Of a stretch of DNA of 47,360 nt, positions 16,475-25,183 are shown in pieces (position 1 is the first letter of the stretch; every line of letters starts with the position of its first letter). Under the pieces are notes generated by a model, which worked only from the letters and a program-made list of their open reading frames with translations, searched no databases and had not been told where the DNA came from. The stretch is taken from assembly GCA_964515405.1 (NCBI GenBank), contig CAZERD010000008.1:1-47360 (forward strand). The letters run 5' to 3'. The stretch comes from CAZERD01 sp964515405. GTDB lineage: Bacteria > Campylobacterota_A > Desulfurellia > Desulfurellales > CAZERD01. A program made the position numbers and the translations under genes.

Positions 16475-17244
16475 TAAAGCGTATAGTCTCATCTGTGATC
16501 CTTGTGCCTATTGTAGTATATCTTGTTATGTTTTCCCCAGTATGGTTGTTCAACGTGTTTGTTGTTTTGATCTCTTCTGTGGCTCTGTTTGAGTGGTTGT
16601 CCATGGAGAAGGATTGCCCTGTATCGGAAAAGATATTTTATATGATGCTGGGCGTGGAGTTTATGGTGGTAGCACTATTCTTTAGATGGGAAACGTTTTA
16701 TTTCCTTATGGTTCTTTTTATTGTACATATGATTAAGGGTTTCTCCATGGAGAACCTCCGAAGGGATTACTATTTCTTTGGTGGGATACTGTATGTGGCT
16801 CTGTATGCTTTTTTTTCATATCTCAGGATGTTGCCACACGGAAGCGTTACGTTGATGCTTGTGTTTGTGAGTTTGTGGGTTGGGGATAGTTTTGCTTATT
16901 TCTGCGGTAAGGGGTTTGGTAAGTTGAAGCTTTCTCCAAGGATTAGCCCCAACAAGACGGTTGAGGGAGCAATTTGTGGTGTGATATTTGGTACTCTGGC
17001 TGCAGGTGTTTTTGGTTGTGTACTGTTGCGTGTTCATTCTCTGTTGTGGAGCGTGTTTATAGGTTTCGTATCAAACGTGGCTGGTATTTTTGGTGATTTG
17101 TCTGAGTCTGTGATAAAAAGGGTTCACAGCAAAAAGGATTCATCTGGTTTGATTCCAGGGCATGGTGGTGTGCTTGATAGGTTAGATAGCCCTGCGTTTG
17201 CTGTGTTCGTTATCTATTTGATGTTTGTATGGAAAATCTTGTAG
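16471..17244 (+). CDS. cdsA: Phosphatidate cytidylyltransferase
   Basis: This integral membrane enzyme (257 aa, about seven or eight helices) makes CDP-diacylglycerol from phosphatidate and CTP. The family signature is complete: KLSPRISPNKTVEG mid-protein and DLSESVIKR followed by KDSSGLIPGHGGVLDRLDS near the end. It begins with an ATGA overlap with uppS and overlaps dxr by 16 bases. It supplies pgsA further down the same operon. Confidence 0.95.
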   Translation: MIKRIVSSVILVPIVVYLVMFSPVWLFNVFVVLISSVALFEWLSMEKDCPVSEKIFYMMLGVEFMVVALFFRWETFYFLMVLFIVHMIKGFSMENLRRDYYFFGGILYVALYAFFSYLRMLPHGSVTLMLVFVSLWVGDSFAYFCGKGFGKLKLSPRISPNKTVEGAICGVIFGTLAAGVFGCVLLRVHSLLWSVFIGFVSNVAGIFGDLSESVIKRVHSKKDSSGLIPGHGGVLDRLDSPAFAVFVIYLMFVWKIL

Positions 17245-18365
17245 TATTGGGTTCCACTGGTTCCATAGGTACTGCTACCCTTGATGTATTGAGAAGGGTT
17301 GGTGGATATAGGTTGTTGGGGATAAGTTTTAATGAGAACATTAGGTTAGCTGAGGATCAGATAGTGGAATTTAGCCCTTCCGTGGTTTGCTGTATGAGGG
17401 ATGAGTATAGGAAGAGGCTTGAGTCGGAATTCCCAGGCATTGTTGTACTTACTGGTGTTGAAGGTCTGTGTAAGCTAGCTTCCTTAGGAGATGTTGTGTT
17501 GAATGCGCTTGTGGGTTCTGTTGGAATACTACCCAGCTATTCAGCTGTAAGTGCTGGGAAGAGATTTTTGTTAGCCAACAAGGAAAGCCTTGTAGTGGCT
17601 GGAAAGCTCCTTAGGGAGCTAGCGGATAAGAAAGGTGTGGAGATTATACCTGTGGATTCTGAACATTCGGCGGTATATCAGTGTTTAAAGGGGAGTAGAA
17701 AAAGGGACTTAAGGCGGATCATACTCACTGCGTCTGGTGGGCCGTTTGTGGATAGAGAAGACTTTAAGGATATAAGTCCTGAGGAGGCGCTGAGGCATCC
17801 CAATTGGAGTATGGGTAGAAAGATAACGGTGGATTCTGCTACACTCATGAACAAGGGGTTTGAAGTTATAGAGGCATACTGGTTGTTTAGGATTAGCAGA
17901 GGACAGATAACGGTTGTGGTTCACAGGCAAAGCATAGTCCATTCTGCTGTTGAGTTTGTTGACGGTTCCATCATAGCTCAAATGGCTCCTACTGATATGA
18001 GGATTCCCATCTCCTATGCCTTGTTTGGTCCTGTTAGAGTTAATCTGGGTTTTTCCCTCAATTTGAGTGAGGTAGGAGAGTTGACATTTGAGAAGCCTGA
18101 TCTTGTCAGGTTTCCTACACTTGGGTTGGCTTATGAGGCTATAGAGAACCCGGATAGGAATACAGGTCTTATATTAAACGCCGCAGATGAGGTTTTGGTT
18201 GAGGAATTTATCAATGGACACGTAGAGTTTAGTAAAATCTTTACAATTCTTGAGAGATGTGTGAGAGAGTTTGACGATGTATTGCCAGATGACGTGTATG
18301 AGATAATTAGGGAGACAGAGTATATAAAGATGGAAGTGAGAAGAATGATACGTGGTGGGGGTTAG
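17229..18365 (+). CDS. dxr: 1-deoxy-D-xylulose 5-phosphate reductoisomerase
   Basis: The NADPH-binding motif VVLGSTGSIGTATLDVL opens the protein. ALVGSVGILPS, LLANKESLVVAG (NKES signature) and the metal/substrate site VDSEHSAVYQCL follow, with IILTASGGPF and HPNWSMGRKITVDSATLMNKG completing the catalytic region. The length, 378 aa, is normal. It makes 2-C-methylerythritol 4-phosphate, the committed step of the MEP pathway. A later step (ispG) and the product user (uppS) are encoded in the same operon. Confidence 0.97.
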   Translation: MENLVVLGSTGSIGTATLDVLRRVGGYRLLGISFNENIRLAEDQIVEFSPSVVCCMRDEYRKRLESEFPGIVVLTGVEGLCKLASLGDVVLNALVGSVGILPSYSAVSAGKRFLLANKESLVVAGKLLRELADKKGVEIIPVDSEHSAVYQCLKGSRKRDLRRIILTASGGPFVDREDFKDISPEEALRHPNWSMGRKITVDSATLMNKGFEVIEAYWLFRISRGQITVVVHRQSIVHSAVEFVDGSIIAQMAPTDMRIPISYALFGPVRVNLGFSLNLSEVGELTFEKPDLVRFPTLGLAYEAIENPDRNTGLILNAADEVLVEEFINGHVEFSKIFTILERCVREFDDVLPDDVYEIIRETEYIKMEVRRMIRGGG

Positions 18366-18366
18366 T

Positions 18367-19452
18367 GTGGGAATAGGATATGGTATTATCGCTCTTGTTT
18401 TCATGATTGTAATACACGAATATGGTCATTTTATTGCTGCAAAGCTCGTTGGGGTAAGAGTTGAGAGGTTTTCGGTGGGATTTGGCAGGGTGTTGTTGAG
18501 GTATCGGGGGAAGGAGACTGAGTATGTTCTGTCACTTGTTCCCCTTGGCGGTTACGTGAAAATGAAGGGTGAATATATTGATGAGGAGCTTGACAATACG
18601 GAGGGAGCCTTTTTTGCCCAGCCGGTTTATAAGAGAATGATAATAGTATTTGCGGGGCCGTTTTTTAACATAGCTTCGGCGGTGTTTTTTCTTGCCTTTG
18701 CTTATATGATAGGTGTTTCTAGGCTTGCCCCCAATGTTGGTGAGGTTATAAATCACTCAGAGGCTTCTGTAGTTGGAATAATGCCGCATGATACGATTGT
18801 TGCTGTAAATGGCAAGAGGGTTAGTACGTGGAGTGAAATGTCGCGTCTAATAAAGCTGTATCCCAATAAGAGGGTGAAGATCACATTGTTAAGGAATGGT
18901 AAGAGGATTGAGTTAACGGTAAAACCCAGTGGGAGGTACATCAAGACACTGTTGGGTAAAAGGGAATATGTGGGCTTCCTTGGTATAGCACCAAGTGGAA
19001 AGACTGTGGTTGTAAGGTATTCTCCGCTTAGGGCCCTGTATTATGGTGCTGTAAAGACGTTTTATGTAGCCAAGATAACGGTTGAGGGTATAATAGCTTT
19101 GATAAAGAGGACCATCCCTGCTAGGGAGATAGGTGGTCCGATAATGATTGTGAAAGTTGCATCTAAAGCTGCCCATACGGGGTTGGGTCCGTTTCTTCTG
19201 TTTGTCGCAATAATAAGTGTTAATCTTGGTATATTAAACCTTCTGCCTATTCCCATACTGGATGGTGGCCACCTCGTGTTTTTTGGTATAGAGGCTGTAA
19301 GGGGTAAACCTCTGGATGAGCGAACCCAGGTGATTCTTCAGAATATAGGTCTGTTGATTCTTATTGCCATCATGGTTTTTGCTTTTTATAATGATTTTAG
19401 AAGGTATGGAGTAATCAAGTTTATAGGTAAAGAGTTGGGTGTTTTTAGGTGA
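18367..19452 (+). CDS. rseP: RseP-family site-2 membrane metalloprotease
   Basis: The first transmembrane helix contains the zinc motif HEYGH (about residues 17-21). A PDZ domain follows (about 115-190, GEVINHSEASVVGIMPHDTIVAVNG). The C-terminal helix carries PIPILDGGHLVF with the third zinc ligand. The family cleaves anti-sigma factors and leftover signal peptides within the inner membrane. In-frame GTG codons lie at 18352 and 18355, but the GTG at 18367 has GGGGG five bases upstream and gives a normal N-terminus. The longer start cannot be excluded. The gene overlaps ispG by GTGA. Confidence 0.92.
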   Translation: MGIGYGIIALVFMIVIHEYGHFIAAKLVGVRVERFSVGFGRVLLRYRGKETEYVLSLVPLGGYVKMKGEYIDEELDNTEGAFFAQPVYKRMIIVFAGPFFNIASAVFFLAFAYMIGVSRLAPNVGEVINHSEASVVGIMPHDTIVAVNGKRVSTWSEMSRLIKLYPNKRVKITLLRNGKRIELTVKPSGRYIKTLLGKREYVGFLGIAPSGKTVVVRYSPLRALYYGAVKTFYVAKITVEGIIALIKRTIPAREIGGPIMIVKVASKAAHTGLGPFLLFVAIISVNLGILNLLPIPILDGGHLVFFGIEAVRGKPLDERTQVILQNIGLLILIAIMVFAFYNDFRRYGVIKFIGKELGVFR

Positions 19453-20525
19453 GTAAATGTATTTCTAGAAAAGTGACGAGATCTGTTGCTTTGGGTAATG
19501 TTGTCATAGGTGGTGGTGCGCCTGTCGTGGTTCAGTCAATGACTAACACGGATACGAGAGATGTGAAAGCTACTATGGACCAAATAGGGCGTCTATACGG
19601 GAAGGGGTGTGAAGTTGTAAGATGTGCTGTGGTCGATGAGGAGGCTGCAAGGGTTTTGCGCGATTTGGTGGAGCTTTCTCCTATACCAATTGTTGCTGAC
19701 ATTCATTTTGACTATAAGTTGGCCCTGAGATCAATAGAAAGTGGGGTTCAGGGGGTGAGAATAAATCCAGGTAACATAGGTGGCATGAGTAGGGTAAAGG
19801 AGATAATCAAGGCAGCCTCTGAAAGGGGGGTTGTTATAAGGGTAGGTGTCAATAGTGGTTCTGTGGAGAAGGGACTGCTGGATAAGTATGGTGCACCGAC
19901 AGTGGAAGCTTTGGTGGAAAGCGCACTGGGATGGGTGAATAGGTTTGAGGATGAGGGGTTTTATGGAGTTAAAGTTTCTATAAAGTCTTCCGATCCCCTG
20001 GTAAACATATTGGCTAACGAGAAGTTTTCAAGTAGTAGCAATTGTCCTCTGCATATAGGCGTTACAGAGGCGGGGAGTTTTACGGAGGGTATTGTTAAGT
20101 CAGTGTCCTCACTCGCCGTTTTGTTAAGGGAAGGGATTGGGGATACGATAAGAATATCTTTGTCTCAGCCGCCTGAGGATGAAGTTGATGTTTGCTATGA
20201 ATTACTCAATGCACTACATCTGAGAGAAAAGAGGGGGATAGATTTTGTTAGTTGTCCCACATGTGGCAGGATAGAGATAGACTTGCTGGCTCTTGTGAAG
20301 GAATTGAAGAAGAGGTTATCCCATATTGACAAACCCATAAAGGTTGCTGTTATGGGATGTGTGGTTAACGCATTGGGAGAAGCGAAGGAGTCTGATTTTG
20401 CTATAGCTGGTGGTAAGGGTTTCGGTCTCATAATAAGAGGAGGGAAGGTGGTGGAGAGGGTCCCGGAAGATAGGCTTGTGGATGAATTTGTGAAATTTGT
20501 AGAGGAATATGCCAATGGGATTTAG
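19449..20525 (+). CDS. ispG: 4-hydroxy-3-methylbut-2-en-1-yl diphosphate synthase
   Basis: The TIM-barrel N-terminal domain holds VVVQSMTNTDTRDV and GVRINPGNIG. The C-terminal iron-sulfur domain has cysteines at about 269, 272 (SCPTCGR) and 304, plus Glu 311 (VMGCVVNALGEAK), the set that binds the [4Fe-4S] cluster. It converts methylerythritol cyclodiphosphate to HMBPP, the penultimate MEP step. The GTG start lies in a GTGA overlap with rseP. The length (358 aa) is normal for the bacterial type without the plant insertion. Confidence 0.96.
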   Translation: MSKCISRKVTRSVALGNVVIGGGAPVVVQSMTNTDTRDVKATMDQIGRLYGKGCEVVRCAVVDEEAARVLRDLVELSPIPIVADIHFDYKLALRSIESGVQGVRINPGNIGGMSRVKEIIKAASERGVVIRVGVNSGSVEKGLLDKYGAPTVEALVESALGWVNRFEDEGFYGVKVSIKSSDPLVNILANEKFSSSSNCPLHIGVTEAGSFTEGIVKSVSSLAVLLREGIGDTIRISLSQPPEDEVDVCYELLNALHLREKRGIDFVSCPTCGRIEIDLLALVKELKKRLSHIDKPIKVAVMGCVVNALGEAKESDFAIAGGKGFGLIIRGGKVVERVPEDRLVDEFVKFVEEYANGI

Positions 20526-22236
20526 GGGGTATGTTGCTCTTTGCGTTTTGATTTGTATTTTGCTTTTTAGTTCCTGTTCTAGAGTTCCAGCTGTAAGGGG
20601 GAGTGCGTCCTTGAAAGCAGTTCACAGGGTGACCCCTGGTGATAGCGTGTTCTCCAAGGGTGCATTTGTTAATTTTCACTATATGATGGCTTATTTCTAC
20701 TTCTCTAATGGAAATATTTCTAAGGCTGTTAGAGAACTTAAAATGGTGTTGAGTGTTGCGGATAATCCCTATTTCTTTAAGGAATACATAAATATGTTGA
20801 CCTACACAGGCGACATAGGGGCTATGGTATCCGGTTTTAAGGAAGCCATAAGCAAATTTCCTAATATACCTTACTTCTACCTCAGGATGGCTGGTGTGCT
20901 GGCTGTTGAGGGAAGAATAGGTAGGGCCATAAGGGTGTTGAGGAAGGCTTATGTCAGGTTTCCGAAAAATGCTCAGGTCTTGGAGATGCTGGGATTTACA
21001 TATATAAAATATAATAACTATACTATGGGTATGAAATTCCTCAGAAAAGCTATAAAATACTCAAAGGATAAGGCAAAGATATACCTATTCATGGGGAGCG
21101 TTTTTAAAAATTTGGGGTTTTATGATAAGGCTATTGAGAATGCGAAAAAGGCGCTAGAAATAAAGCATTCGTATGTGAATGCTGTGTTGTTAATAGGTTC
21201 TGTGTATGAAGCGGAGGGGAGTTTTGATAGAGCTATAAGGTTCTATCGCAGGTGGTTGTACCTGAAGGAGCCCGCCATATGTTCAGCCTTAGCGAACGAT
21301 TATTATCACCTTAGGGAGTATAGTAAGGCAGAGTATTTCTTTAGAAGAGCTCTCAAGATGAACCCGTACGATCCCACCTATCTTGAGAAGGCATGCTACA
21401 TATACATGCAACAGGGTAAATTGAAGGAACTCGTAGAACTTGCCAGGAAGTATGTTTATACATCAGCTTATTCGGATAGAGTTAAGTATCTTGTTGGGGT
21501 TGCTTACAGGAAGTTGGGTGAGTGCAACAAGGCGTTGTTTGTTCTTAGAAGCATATCTCCTGCCTCTAAGATATATCCCCGAGTAGCTGGCGAGATGGCT
21601 GTTTGCCTTGTAGGGCTAAAGCATTATGGGGAAGCCGAGTCTGTCCTCGGTAAAGCCGTTTCTATGTATCCTGACAAAAAATTTCTTTACATGATGTTGT
21701 CTTATGTTTTTGAGCTTGAGAGAAAGTATGATGATAGGATAAAGATCTTGTTGAAGGCTGCTAATCGCTTTCGTGAAAATTCTATTTTTTATTTTTACGC
21801 GGCTGATACATACTTCGTGCATAAGCATAGTATAAAAATGGCCATAAAATACCTCAAGCTCTCTATTGAGAGCAATCCGAAGAACGCTGATGCGTTGAAC
21901 TACTTAGGTTACCTCTATATAGACAAGAATATAGATGTAGGCAGAGGAGTTAAACTTGTAGAGAGGGCTTTAAAGTTGCAACCCAACAACCCTGCTTTTA
22001 TTGACAGTCTTGGTTGGGGTTATTATAAACTGGGTAGGTACAAGAAAGCGTTGGAGCTGTTGGAGAAGGCAGTGAGTCTTATAGGTAAGGAAGAGGGAAA
22101 TTATGTGATTGATATTCATCTTGCCTATGCCTATTACAGCGTAGGGAGGAGGTCTAAGGCTCTCAGTATAATTAGGAGGGTTTTGAAGCACCACAAGAGT
22201 AGTCAGGCTGAAGAGTTGTTAAAGAAACTGCAATGA
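20515..22236 (+). CDS. TPR-repeat lipoprotein
   Basis: The N-terminus is a lipoprotein signal: a hydrophobic stretch (VALCVLICILLFSSC) ending at a cysteine near residue 20. About 14 tetratricopeptide-like repeats of ~34 residues follow, such as AKIYLFMGSVFKNLGFYDKA, NADALNYLGYLYIDKN and PAFIDSLGWGYYKLGRYKKA. The last two resemble those of large outer-membrane-associated TPR proteins. It probably scaffolds an envelope complex; the partner is unknown, although a transglycosylase gene follows directly. Two ATGs lie at the start; the one at 20515 is 8 bases from GAGGA, whereas 20509 is too close. Confidence 0.8.
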   Translation: MGFRGYVALCVLICILLFSSCSRVPAVRGSASLKAVHRVTPGDSVFSKGAFVNFHYMMAYFYFSNGNISKAVRELKMVLSVADNPYFFKEYINMLTYTGDIGAMVSGFKEAISKFPNIPYFYLRMAGVLAVEGRIGRAIRVLRKAYVRFPKNAQVLEMLGFTYIKYNNYTMGMKFLRKAIKYSKDKAKIYLFMGSVFKNLGFYDKAIENAKKALEIKHSYVNAVLLIGSVYEAEGSFDRAIRFYRRWLYLKEPAICSALANDYYHLREYSKAEYFFRRALKMNPYDPTYLEKACYIYMQQGKLKELVELARKYVYTSAYSDRVKYLVGVAYRKLGECNKALFVLRSISPASKIYPRVAGEMAVCLVGLKHYGEAESVLGKAVSMYPDKKFLYMMLSYVFELERKYDDRIKILLKAANRFRENSIFYFYAADTYFVHKHSIKMAIKYLKLSIESNPKNADALNYLGYLYIDKNIDVGRGVKLVERALKLQPNNPAFIDSLGWGYYKLGRYKKALELLEKAVSLIGKEEGNYVIDIHLAYAYYSVGRRSKALSIIRRVLKHHKSSQAEELLKKLQ

Positions 22237-22856
22237 GGTATCTGGTTTTTTTGTTTCTGTTGGTTTTTGTGGTGGAAGGTATGGCTTCTCCTTTAAGTGT
22301 TGTTAAGGAGGGAAAGAGTATTATTATAAGTAATGTGCACCTCTTTGGTGGTGTGAGACATTATTTCAGGTTCAGGGGGGTTAATGAACATAAGGTGCTG
22401 AGGGTGATAAGGGAGGTTTGCAGGAAGTATGGGGTCAGTTACAGGCTGGTTTATGCCATAGCGAAGGTGGAATCTGACCTGAATCCCAGGGCAGTATCAA
22501 AAAGCGGGGCACGTGGTGTTATGCAGCTTATGAAGGAGACAGCTTCGGATTATGGGGCAAAGGATCTGTACGATGTAAGAGAGAATGTTGAAGCGGGGGT
22601 TAAATTTATTAAGCATCTGCTTACCAAGTATGACGGCAATGTAAGGCTTGTACTTGCGGCTTACAATGCCGGTGAAACGAGTGTTGATAGATACGGGGGA
22701 GTGCCTCCCTATCTGGAAACGAGGAGATATATAAAGAAGGTGATGACGATTTATAATTCCTACGGCTCGTGCTTTGGGGCAGAGATTGTGGGTGGTCAGC
22801 CAACTCGCCTTATGAAGGTGAATGGTACGTTTACCAACATTGGGGGTTTGTGGTGA
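22233..22856 (+). CDS. Lytic transglycosylase (SLT domain)
   Basis: After a signal peptide (residues 1-19) and a short strand region, the SLT domain shows the catalytic glutamate at residue 80 in AIAKVESDLNPRAVS, then GARGVMQLMKETA and LVLAAYNAGETSVDRYGG. This is the full family-1 lytic transglycosylase set. The enzyme cleaves peptidoglycan with formation of 1,6-anhydromuropeptides. The protein is small (207 aa), without LysM or other binding domains. ATGA overlap with the TPR lipoprotein gene suggests they act together at the cell wall. Confidence 0.9.
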   Translation: MRYLVFLFLLVFVVEGMASPLSVVKEGKSIIISNVHLFGGVRHYFRFRGVNEHKVLRVIREVCRKYGVSYRLVYAIAKVESDLNPRAVSKSGARGVMQLMKETASDYGAKDLYDVRENVEAGVKFIKHLLTKYDGNVRLVLAAYNAGETSVDRYGGVPPYLETRRYIKKVMTIYNSYGSCFGAEIVGGQPTRLMKVNGTFTNIGGLW

Positions 22857-23359
22857 AACATATACCAAACGCTTTATCGGTATTTCGTATACTTGATGTT
22901 GCTGTGGTTATAGTGCTTATGGAGTATAATTGTGAAATTGGAGCCTTTATATTTTTTATGCTCGGTATGTTTTCAGATATGCTTGATGGTTATGTTGCAA
23001 GGAGGGTTAACGTGGTGACCGACGTTGGTAAACTACTTGATCCCCTTGCCGATAAGATATTTGTGTCAGGTATTCTTATAGCCATGATAAAGACAATGGG
23101 TATTCCATACTGGATGGTTATAGTTATAGTAGCCCGTGAATTTGCTGTGACAGGTCTCAGGAGCATAGCGGCTCTTCGTGGTATAGCAGTCAGTGCTAGC
23201 TTCTGGGGGAAAGTAAAGGCGGGGATGCAGTTTTGTGCTATAGGCGTGTTATTGCTGGGGTATATGGAGATAGGTATTTGTGTTTTATTTGCTGCTGTTG
23301 TTTTTACCGTGTTTTCGGGTGCTCTATATTTTGTTGATTATTGGAGAAAGATAGTATGA
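22853..23359 (+). CDS. pgsA: CDP-diacylglycerol--glycerol-3-phosphate 3-phosphatidyltransferase
   Basis: The CDP-alcohol phosphotransferase signature is complete: DMLDGYVARRVNVVTDVG followed by KLLDPLADK (D..DG..AR........G...D...D). About five membrane helices surround it. It uses CDP-diacylglycerol, the product of CdsA in the same operon, to make phosphatidylglycerol phosphate. The frame is open further upstream, but the GTG at 22853 (GTGA overlap, GGGGG six bases before it) begins the conserved KHIPNALSVFRI. The length is 168 aa, slightly short but normal. Confidence 0.92.
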   Translation: MKHIPNALSVFRILDVAVVIVLMEYNCEIGAFIFFMLGMFSDMLDGYVARRVNVVTDVGKLLDPLADKIFVSGILIAMIKTMGIPYWMVIVIVAREFAVTGLRSIAALRGIAVSASFWGKVKAGMQFCAIGVLLLGYMEIGICVLFAAVVFTVFSGALYFVDYWRKIV

Positions 23360-24201
23360 GTGTTGGTAGGTTTTTTTCAATGATAAAATTTGAGCATTCC
23401 GTGTTTGCCCTGCCGTTTGCATATGTGGGTATGGTTATGGGTTTTAAAAATGGGATAAGCTGGGATGTAGTTGCCCTTGTTACAGTGGCGATGGTTTCAG
23501 CGCGTAGTGCAGCTATGGCGTTGAATAGAATAATAGACGTTGATATAGACGCTAAGAACGAGAGAACGGCCAACAGGGAACTACCTTCCGGTAAGGTAGG
23601 TTTGAGGGAGGCATGGTTTTTCACTGGGTTGTCTATAGTCGTTTTTGAGGTTTCAGCTTATCTTATTAACCCGTTGGCTTTTAGGCTTTCTCCGGTAGCA
23701 CTTTTCTTTATGCTTACCTACTCCTATACCAAGAGATTTACATGGTTGAGCCATTTTTACCTTGGGGCAACAGATGCAATAGCTCCGCTTGGTGGTTATG
23801 TAGCGGCTTCAGATTCGTTGAGTTTGCCTATCTTTCTACTTGCTGCTTTTGTTATGTTTTGGATAGCGGGGTTTGATATATTGTATTCTCTTCAGGATAG
23901 GGATTTTGACAGGAAAGAAGGACTTTACTCTGTACCTGCCGTTTTTGGTGTCCGAGCAGCCTTGTTGGTTTCGGCATTGTCTCATATTATTGCGTTTTCT
24001 CTTCTTATGGTGTTTATCTATCATTTTCATCTGGGTTTATTTGCCTACCTGGGGGCTATCGTTGTTGGTTTACTCCTTATCATGGAACATAAGCTTGTGG
24101 ATCCGGATGACCCCAAGAAGATTAATATTGCTTTTTTCAACATTAACGGTTATATTGGAGCTGTGGTGTTGTTTAGTGTTATAGCGGGGATTTACCTGTG
24201 A
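23356..24201 (+). CDS. UbiA-family prenyltransferase, probably for menaquinone synthesis (MqnP-like)
   Basis: This is an integral membrane protein of 281 residues with both Asp-rich motifs of the UbiA family: NRIIDVDIDAKNERT (about 55-70) and YSLQDRDFDRKEGLYS (about 175-190), which bind the prenyl diphosphate via Mg2+. The overall sequence resembles the 'UbiA-other' subgroup found in bacteria using the futalosine menaquinone route. The acceptor is therefore inferred, not seen. The ATG at 23356 overlaps the pgsA stop (ATGA) and has GGAGAAAG upstream; the in-frame TTG at 23341 was rejected. Confidence 0.85.
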   Translation: MSVGRFFSMIKFEHSVFALPFAYVGMVMGFKNGISWDVVALVTVAMVSARSAAMALNRIIDVDIDAKNERTANRELPSGKVGLREAWFFTGLSIVVFEVSAYLINPLAFRLSPVALFFMLTYSYTKRFTWLSHFYLGATDAIAPLGGYVAASDSLSLPIFLLAAFVMFWIAGFDILYSLQDRDFDRKEGLYSVPAVFGVRAALLVSALSHIIAFSLLMVFIYHFHLGLFAYLGAIVVGLLLIMEHKLVDPDDPKKINIAFFNINGYIGAVVLFSVIAGIYL

Positions 24202-24764
24202 GCGAGGATTCAAGGGGATATAGAAGGGTAAAGGCTACCCTGAGTGTATTCTATAAGAGAATTAGCGATGGTGAGTATAGTAAATATAAGAGGGACGTTG
24301 AGGGTGGGGCTGACTACACTGATTCATTCGACTATCTCATGTCGGAAAATAACTTGGATAGCTCTTACGGTTCGTTGAATAGGGCTTTTGTTTTGATAAT
24401 GAAGTCTTTGGATGCGAAGCTGAATTACATCATAGATTTACTTAAAAACGTTGAAAAACAAGAGAATTTCAGGTCGTTCAAGGTGGCTGAAAGTTGTGAT
24501 TTGAGTGCTTCTGGTATTTCAATAAGGACTTCCGATAGTTCCCTCTCCCGGGATGATAAGTTATTTATGGTTTTTTCTTTGCCTATAGCTTCACACGTTG
24601 AGATAAAAACCATAGGTAGCGTAGTGACGAAAAGGGAGGATTTGTCGGAGTTTTGCTATGGAATAAATTTCTTGGAGATTAATCGTAATCATATGGAACT
24701 TCTCATTCATTACTCTCTTTTTCTTGAGAGGAGCATGATAAAACAAAGAATGTTAGAAGAATGA
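24198..24764 (+). CDS. PilZ-like protein with a large internal insertion
   Basis: The N-terminus reads RGYRRVKATLSVFYK, which resembles the first PilZ strand with its Arg-rich c-di-GMP loop. The second hallmark, DLSASGISI (D.S..G), comes only at about residue 102, followed by strands LFMVFSLP and ISSV-type hydrophobic pairs ending in YGINFLEI. Normally these motifs are ~30 residues apart; here about 65 extra residues, predicted helical (SLNRAFVLIMKSLDAKLNYII), lie between them. It may sense c-di-GMP or have become a helical oligomerisation variant. The start is GTG within a GTGA overlap with the prenyltransferase gene. Confidence 0.6.
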   Translation: MSEDSRGYRRVKATLSVFYKRISDGEYSKYKRDVEGGADYTDSFDYLMSENNLDSSYGSLNRAFVLIMKSLDAKLNYIIDLLKNVEKQENFRSFKVAESCDLSASGISIRTSDSSLSRDDKLFMVFSLPIASHVEIKTIGSVVTKREDLSEFCYGINFLEINRNHMELLIHYSLFLERSMIKQRMLEE

Positions 24765-25183
24765 CCGTTGAAACCGCCTTGCTCCTTCAGAGTTTCTTTG
24801 ATGTGTTGATTGTGGGTTATATAATATTTTCTCATCAGTCCAGTAAGAAGGAAATAAGTGCTTTCGTCAAGCTTGCCAGAACGTTGAACACCCTTGTGGA
24901 TAAGCAGAAGAAGTTACTGGATGAAACAAACACACGATTGCTGGAGCAGGAAAGAGAGCTAGGTATGCTCATAGATGATGTTCACAGGAAGAATGCTTTG
25001 CTCAATGAGCTTTTGAGCACTATAAAGAGCAGGACCTACAAGGGTTCTCTTAGGAAGGATATACTGCTGATGAATGAACGCGGGATAGGTATAGAAGAGA
25101 TTGCTAAGGAGTTAGGGCTCACCAAGGGAGAAGTGGAGCTAATTATTAAACTCTATGAGGAGGAAAACAGTGAAAAAAGTTGA
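24761..25183 (+). CDS. Membrane-anchored coiled-coil protein with C-terminal helix-turn-helix
   Basis: The 140-residue protein has one N-terminal hydrophobic segment (LLLQSFFDVLIVGYIIF) and a coiled coil (about 28-95, rich in Lys, Leu and Glu). It ends in a small motif of the form MNERGIGIEEIAKELGLTKGEVELIIKL. That ending is a HTH of the type seen in DUF2802/DUF6115 proteins. Such proteins often accompany flagellar or PilZ genes, as here, but no function is established. ATGA overlap with the PilZ-like gene argues for a shared role. Confidence 0.6.
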   Translation: MTVETALLLQSFFDVLIVGYIIFSHQSSKKEISAFVKLARTLNTLVDKQKKLLDETNTRLLEQERELGMLIDDVHRKNALLNELLSTIKSRTYKGSLRKDILLMNERGIGIEEIAKELGLTKGEVELIIKLYEEENSEKS

